This document shows positions 60,559 through 64,000 of a stretch of 64,000 bases of DNA, in pieces. Location: NCBI RefSeq assembly GCF_963676815.1, contig NZ_OY781365.1:5862501-5926500 (forward strand), in the 5' to 3' direction. The DNA comes from an uncultured Draconibacterium sp. (GTDB taxonomy: Bacteria; Bacteroidota; Bacteroidia; Bacteroidales; Prolixibacteraceae). The position numbers and the translations under genes are program-made. Numbering within the stretch: the first letter of the stretch is position 1; each line of letters begins with the position of its first letter. The notes under the pieces were generated by a model. That model saw only the letters and a list, made by a program, of their open reading frames with translations. It was not told the origin of the DNA and made no database searches.

Positions 60559-61761
60559 CTAATGGTTCAATTCAATAATTTTTGCTACGATATCTTTTGC
60601 TACCTCAGCTTTATCTTTTAACTCAAAATCGGTTTGTTTATTGTCCTTTTCAATGATGGTTATTTTATTGGTGTCAACACCAAAACCGGCTCCCTTGTCT
60701 TTCAACGAATTCAACACAATAAAGTCGAGGTTCTTTTTCAACAATTTACCTTCTGCATTTGCCAGTTCGTTGTTGGTTTCAAGCGCAAAACCTACCAAAA
60801 GTTGCTTTTCTGTTTTTAGTTTACCTAATTCGGCAGCAATATCTTTTGTTGGTTGCAATTCGATGTGCCAGTTCTCTTTGCCGCGTTTTGTTTTTTCATC
60901 CTCCTTCTTTGCAGGAGTAAAATCGGCAACTGCAGCGCACATTATTGCACCATCGGCACTTTTAAAATGCTCAACAGAAGCCTTGTACATTTCTTCGGCC
61001 GATTCAACCGGAACAACTGTTACTCCCAATTTCTTTGTCGTTACCGAAACAGGACCGGATACCAAAGTGACGTCAGCACCTTGTTCGGCCAATTCTTCGG
61101 CAATGGCATAACCCATTTTACCTGAAGAATAATTACCAATAAAGCGAACGGGATCGATTTTTTCGAAAGTAGGACCGGCGGTTACCAGGTAGGATTTATT
61201 CAGAAGTTTTTTTTTTACCTCAAGCTGTTGGATAACTGCTTCGAGAATTTTTTCAGGTTCTTCCATCCTGCCTTTGCCAGTTAGTCCGCTGGCTAATTCT
61301 CCTTCGCCGGGTTCAACAATAATATTCCCATATTCTTTCAGAATTGAAATATTACGTTGTGTTGAAGGATGCGCAAACATATCGAGGTCCATGGCAGGTG
61401 CCACCATTACCGGGCATTTTGCTGAAAGATATGTTGTGATCAACATATTATCAGCAATTCCGTTGGCCATTTTTCCCATGGTTGATGCAGTTGCCGGTGC
61501 AATTACCATTACATCTGCCCACAATCCCAGGTCAACATGGCTGTTCCATGTACCGTCGTTTGCACCAAAAAACTCGCTAACAACAGGTTTGTCCGACAAT
61601 GCTGATAAAGTTACGGGTGTAATAAATTGTTTTCCGGCAGGTGTTATCACCACCTGCACTTCGGCACCCTCCTTTATAAAAAGCCGAAGAAGCATTGCGG
61701 CCTTATAAGCTGCAATACTTCCTGTTACTCCGAGTATAATATTTTTTCCTTTGAGCCTCAT
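60559..61761 (-). CDS. coaBC: Bifunctional phosphopantothenoylcysteine decarboxylase/phosphopantothenate-cysteine ligase
   Basis: A 400-residue bifunctional enzyme of coenzyme A synthesis. The N-terminal flavoprotein CoaC has ILGVTGSIAAYKAAMLLR, the catalytic His in NSHVDLGLWADVMVIAPATA and PAMDLDMF. The C-terminal CoaB part has TAGPTFEKIDPVRFIGNYSS and GKMGYAIAEELAEQG and the lysine-rich KKKEDEKTKRGKENW-like loop. It makes 4'-phosphopantetheine from 4'-phosphopantothenate, cysteine and a nucleoside triphosphate. It is 17 bases after rpoZ in the same operon. Confidence 0.97.
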   Translation of the reverse strand: MRLKGKNIILGVTGSIAAYKAAMLLRLFIKEGAEVQVVITPAGKQFITPVTLSALSDKPVVSEFFGANDGTWNSHVDLGLWADVMVIAPATASTMGKMANGIADNMLITTYLSAKCPVMVAPAMDLDMFAHPSTQRNISILKEYGNIIVEPGEGELASGLTGKGRMEEPEKILEAVIQQLEVKKKLLNKSYLVTAGPTFEKIDPVRFIGNYSSGKMGYAIAEELAEQGADVTLVSGPVSVTTKKLGVTVVPVESAEEMYKASVEHFKSADGAIMCAAVADFTPAKKEDEKTKRGKENWHIELQPTKDIAAELGKLKTEKQLLVGFALETNNELANAEGKLLKKNLDFIVLNSLKDKGAGFGVDTNKITIIEKDNKQTDFELKDKAEVAKDIVAKIIELNH

Positions 61762-61778
61762 ATAAGGGCGTCAAAAAA

Positions 61779-62114
61779 TTAGATGCGTTTTTTGTTCTCG
61801 CGCGTTGGATTACGGTGATAAATTTCACCTTCTTTTAATTCTTCAAACGCAATAAGAGTTGGTTTTGGCAAACGCTCGTAAAATTTAGAGATCTCAATTT
61901 GTTCTCTGTTTTCAAAGATTTCCTCCAAATTGTCGGTGTACGAAGCGAATTCCTGCAGCTTTTGGTTAAGCTCTTCTTTTAATTCCGATGAGATTTGGTT
62001 TGCTCTTTTAGCAAGAATCATTACGGTTTCGTATATATTTCCGGTTTCCTGAGTTAATACTTCAAGGTCGCGTGAAATAGTTGACGGAGCTGCTTTTGTT
62101 TTCTTGTAATCCAT
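61779..62114 (-). CDS. rpoZ: RNA polymerase omega subunit (Bacteroidota type)
   Basis: A 111-residue protein with the omega/RPB6-like core: TGNIYETVMILAKRANQISS, as in the RpoK/RpoZ-type sequences of Bacteroidota, and an acidic C-terminal extension with FEELKEGEIYHRNP. Omega stabilises RNA polymerase. It is three bases after bamD and 17 before coaBC, as in other Bacteroidota genomes. Confidence 0.93.
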   Translation of the reverse strand: MDYKKTKAAPSTISRDLEVLTQETGNIYETVMILAKRANQISSELKEELNQKLQEFASYTDNLEEIFENREQIEISKFYERLPKPTLIAFEELKEGEIYHRNPTRENKKRI

Positions 62115-62117
62115 ATT

Positions 62118-62942
62118 CTAATTAATGTTTAAATCTTCTTCTTTGTAATTTAATATTTCTGAGGCTTTTTCGTAAAACCTATCAACCTCTTTTTTGTACT
62201 CACTATCCGGATATTCATCAACAAATGAAAAATATTCGTCTAATGCATTTGTATATCGTTCATTTTGTTTTTCAACAACACTATTTGATGCCAGTAGGTA
62301 TTTCGATTTCAACAACATGTACTTAAGCTCTTCACGGTATTTACTCTCGGGGTATTTTTCTAAACTGTTTCTCAAGGCAACTACCGCTGCTTTATATCTT
62401 TCAAAATCGTAATACAATTTAGCACTTAAATACGATTTATAAACTAATTTGTCTTCCAACTCATCAATTAAACGGTTGGCTTCCTCCACTCTGTCGCTAT
62501 AAGGGTATAAGTTAATGTATAACTGTAACGCATCAATCGCATTTTGTGTTACCTGTTGATCAAGTCTTGGTTTTGGCGACAATAAATACGAGCAGTAACC
62601 AATCATAAATTGTGCTTCCTCAACATACTCACTGGTTGGAAATTCTTTTACCAACGACTTAAAATAATGACCTGCCATTAAATAGTCTTTCTGGCCAATC
62701 ATACTTTTCGCATAGTAATAATAAATCTTATCGGCTCGTGAGGTTCCGCGGTAAATGTTTACCAATTCTCTGAACAGCGTTGCAGAACGAACATATTCTC
62801 CGTCCTCGTAATATTCAACAGCTTTTTTGTATTTGAAGTCGTAATCGGTACTTTTTACAATTTTGTTGTAGTCTCCACACGAAGCAGTTATCAATAAAAT
62901 AGCTAGTAATCCAATCCCCAAAAATCTCATTTTCATAAACAT
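62118..62942 (-). CDS. bamD: Outer-membrane assembly lipoprotein BamD
   Basis: A 274-residue lipoprotein of the outer-membrane beta-barrel assembly complex. After a lipobox (LLITASCG) come TPR-like repeats: KYKKAVEYYEDGEYVRSATL, IYYYYAKSMIGQKDYLMAGH, EAQFMIGYCSYLLSPKPRLD. Three in-frame ATG codons lie within 15 bases (62942, 62936, 62930); all keep the signal. It begins the minus-strand operon bamD-rpoZ-coaBC-porD-like-recN-cvfB. A TATTTTTG box lies at 62947-62954, right before the first ATG. Confidence 0.95.
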   Translation of the reverse strand: MFMKMRFLGIGLLAILLITASCGDYNKIVKSTDYDFKYKKAVEYYEDGEYVRSATLFRELVNIYRGTSRADKIYYYYAKSMIGQKDYLMAGHYFKSLVKEFPTSEYVEEAQFMIGYCSYLLSPKPRLDQQVTQNAIDALQLYINLYPYSDRVEEANRLIDELEDKLVYKSYLSAKLYYDFERYKAAVVALRNSLEKYPESKYREELKYMLLKSKYLLASNSVVEKQNERYTNALDEYFSFVDEYPDSEYKKEVDRFYEKASEILNYKEEDLNIN

Positions 62943-63067
62943 GGCGCAAAAATATACTTTTTTTAATTAATTGAAACGAATTAACCCTCAAAATTTAAGG
63001 AATTTAAACTATGCAACAAGAAGCTTATTCAACTCACTAACAATCTCATAGCCTTTATGCCTCAAAT

Positions 63068-63081
63068 TTTCACCGGTGAAA
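63068..63081. promoter_or_regulatory. Palindrome upstream of the alpha-oxoamine synthase promoter
   Basis: A perfect 14-base palindrome, TTTCACCGGTGAAA, lies 51 bases upstream of the -33 box of the next promoter, in the intergenic region 62943-63196. It is a possible binding site for a dimeric regulator. Confidence 0.4.
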
Positions 63082-63131
63082 GTATAGCTATTTTCCGATG
63101 TTAAGTTGATGTGTTAGTATTATTTAACACA

Positions 63132-63162
63132 TTTGCTGAGATTTTAAAAAAGATTACATTTG
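63132..63162 (+). promoter_or_regulatory. Bacteroidota-type promoter of the alpha-oxoamine synthase gene
   Basis: TTTG at 63132-63135, exactly 19 bases, then TACATTTG at 63155-63162, a full match to the TTTG-N19-TAnnTTTG consensus. The TSS would lie about 27 bases before the GTG start at 63197. Confidence 0.75.
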
Positions 63163-63196
63163 CACCCTTATAATTTAAACTTAAAAACAAATCATC

Positions 63197-64000
63197 GTGG
63201 ATATATTTGATAAATTCAGAAATAATAAAGGTGATATTGGCAAGTGGATGGACCAAATTCACGGATATTTTGCATTTCCAAAACTGGAAGGCGAGATTGC
63301 AGCCAGAATGAACTTCCGTGGTAAAGAAGTATTAACATGGAGTTTGAACAACTACCTGGGATTGGCCAACCACCCGGAGGTAAGAAAAGCTGATGCGGAA
63401 GCTGCAGAGCAATATGGTATGGCTTACCCAATGGGAGCCAGAATGATGTCGGGACAGACCGTGAAGCACGAACAACTGGAGCGCGAATTAGCTGCATTTG
63501 TGAGTAAACCAGATGCATTTTTATTAAACTACGGTTACCAGGGAATGGTATCGGCAATTGATGTATTGGCCAGCCGAAACGATGTTATTGTTTACGATTC
63601 GGAATCGCACGCCTGTATTATGGACGGAGTTTTCCTTCATAAAGCAAAAGGCGGAAAAAGTTTTGTGTTTCAACACAACGATATGGAGAAATGCCGCAAA
63701 ATGTTAGGTTTCGCACAAAAACGTGCTGCCGAAACAGGTGGTGGTATTTTAGTAATTACCGAAGGTGTTTTCGGAATGACCGGTCAGGTTGGTAAACTTG
63801 ATGAGATTGTTGCGCTGAAAAAAGAATTCGATTTCCGTTTGTTTGTTGATGATGCACACGGTTTTGGAACAATGGGACCAACAGGAGCCGGATCGGGTGA
63901 GCATTTTGGTGTTCAGGACGGTATTGATATTTACTTCGGAACATTTGCAAAAGCAATGGCCGGAATTGGTGGCTTTGTGGCCTGCGAAACAGATATCTGC
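63197..64000 (+). CDS. Alpha-oxoamine synthase family PLP enzyme, N-terminal part (cut by window edge)
   Basis: A frame from a GTG at 63197 stays open for 268 codons to the window end. It carries the alpha-oxoamine synthase pattern: NNYLGLANHPEVRKADAEAA, GARMMSGQTVKHEQLERELA, LNYGYQGMVSAIDVLASRND, DSESHACIMDGVFLHKAK, TEGVFGMTGQVGKLDEIVAL and DDAHGFGTMGPTGAGSGEHF, then GTFAKAMAGIGGF approaching the PLP-lysine region. Family members condense an amino acid with an acyl-CoA or acyl-ACP: serine palmitoyltransferase, glycine C-acetyltransferase, BioF, and the cysteate acyltransferase of sulfonolipid synthesis. In Bacteroidota a lipid-forming member is most likely, but the C-terminal half is missing, so the substrate is left open. 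Confidence 0.9.
   Translation, partial: MDIFDKFRNNKGDIGKWMDQIHGYFAFPKLEGEIAARMNFRGKEVLTWSLNNYLGLANHPEVRKADAEAAEQYGMAYPMGARMMSGQTVKHEQLERELAAFVSKPDAFLLNYGYQGMVSAIDVLASRNDVIVYDSESHACIMDGVFLHKAKGGKSFVFQHNDMEKCRKMLGFAQKRAAETGGGILVITEGVFGMTGQVGKLDEIVALKKEFDFRLFVDDAHGFGTMGPTGAGSGEHFGVQDGIDIYFGTFAKAMAGIGGFVACETDIC

Noticed and set aside
1..64000. tRNA, rRNA, IS elements, prophage, CRISPR array
   Set aside because: No cloverleaf-like intergenic segments, transposase frames, terminal repeats or spaced repeats were found; intergenic gaps are short.

Overview
This 64 kb window comes from a chromosome of a Bacteroidota bacterium, probably of the Marinilabiliales/Prolixibacteraceae type. That placement is an inference from gene content: a DPP11-type S46 peptidase, a PorD-like (DUF4835) type IX secretion gene, DUF6340 lipoproteins, a Bacteroidota-type RNA polymerase omega, hybrid-sensor style propeller proteins, few recognisable Shine-Dalgarno sites and a textbook TTTG-N19-TAnnTTTG promoter near the right end. 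I see no rRNA, tRNA, CRISPR array, transposase or prophage. Most of the window is ordinary core and catabolic chromosome.

Layout. 1-501: start of a sensor propeller gene cut by the window edge. 0.8-2.9 kb: DPP11 peptidase. 3.1-4.9 kb: 7TM histidine kinase. 4.9-12.8 kb (minus strand): serine hydrolase, glycerate kinase, two twin-arginine Gfo/Idh/MocA oxidoreductases, a DUF6807 protein, a degenerate ApbE-like protein and a TIM-barrel sugar isomerase, which together look like exported oxidative sugar catabolism. 13.1-18.8 kb: oligopeptidase B, a GNAT-RimK-like ATP-grasp fusion and a sodium/solute symporter. 19.0-22.0 kb: three-gene phosphorelay (PAS kinase, REC, REC-kinase) with no DNA-binding output. 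22.0-28.4 kb: aminopeptidase P, Nudix hydrolase, esterase, a small unknown, and a five-LysM protein with a periplasmic-binding-protein fold. 28.6-34.8 kb: guaA, C-terminal processing protease, pnuC, serine acetyltransferase and an rRNA methyltransferase.

The most unusual region is 34.85-40.6 kb. Three tandem tiny genes encode peptides with diverged N-termini but an identical 20-residue C-terminal block containing GGG, kept identical although 11 of its 20 codons vary synonymously. They lie divergently from a secreted, membrane-anchored TPR-CHAT (caspase-like) protease with an intact His/Cys dyad. That gene converges on an ECF sigma factor and a membrane anti-sigma-like protein carrying four copies of an anti-sigma-like motif and a periplasmic TPR domain. 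The peptide operon and the sigma operon share an upstream element, GGGTTACCTTTTT followed by AATATATTAG, so the sigma factor may drive both. I propose that this is one undescribed signalling or peptide system.

From 40.9 kb on: a TonB-like protein, a second sugar isomerase, Rex, a Gfo/Idh oxidoreductase, an isoprenoid-synthase-like protein, YebC, a kinase-RapZ(C) fusion coupled to a tiny zinc-ribbon gene, a YdcF protein, an M28 peptidase, and an operon of a CARF/VWA-like membrane protein (fold uncertain) with three DUF6340 lipoproteins. The last block is bamD-rpoZ-coaBC-porD-like-recN-cvfB on the minus strand, linking outer-membrane assembly, coenzyme A synthesis and DNA repair. The window ends inside an alpha-oxoamine synthase gene.
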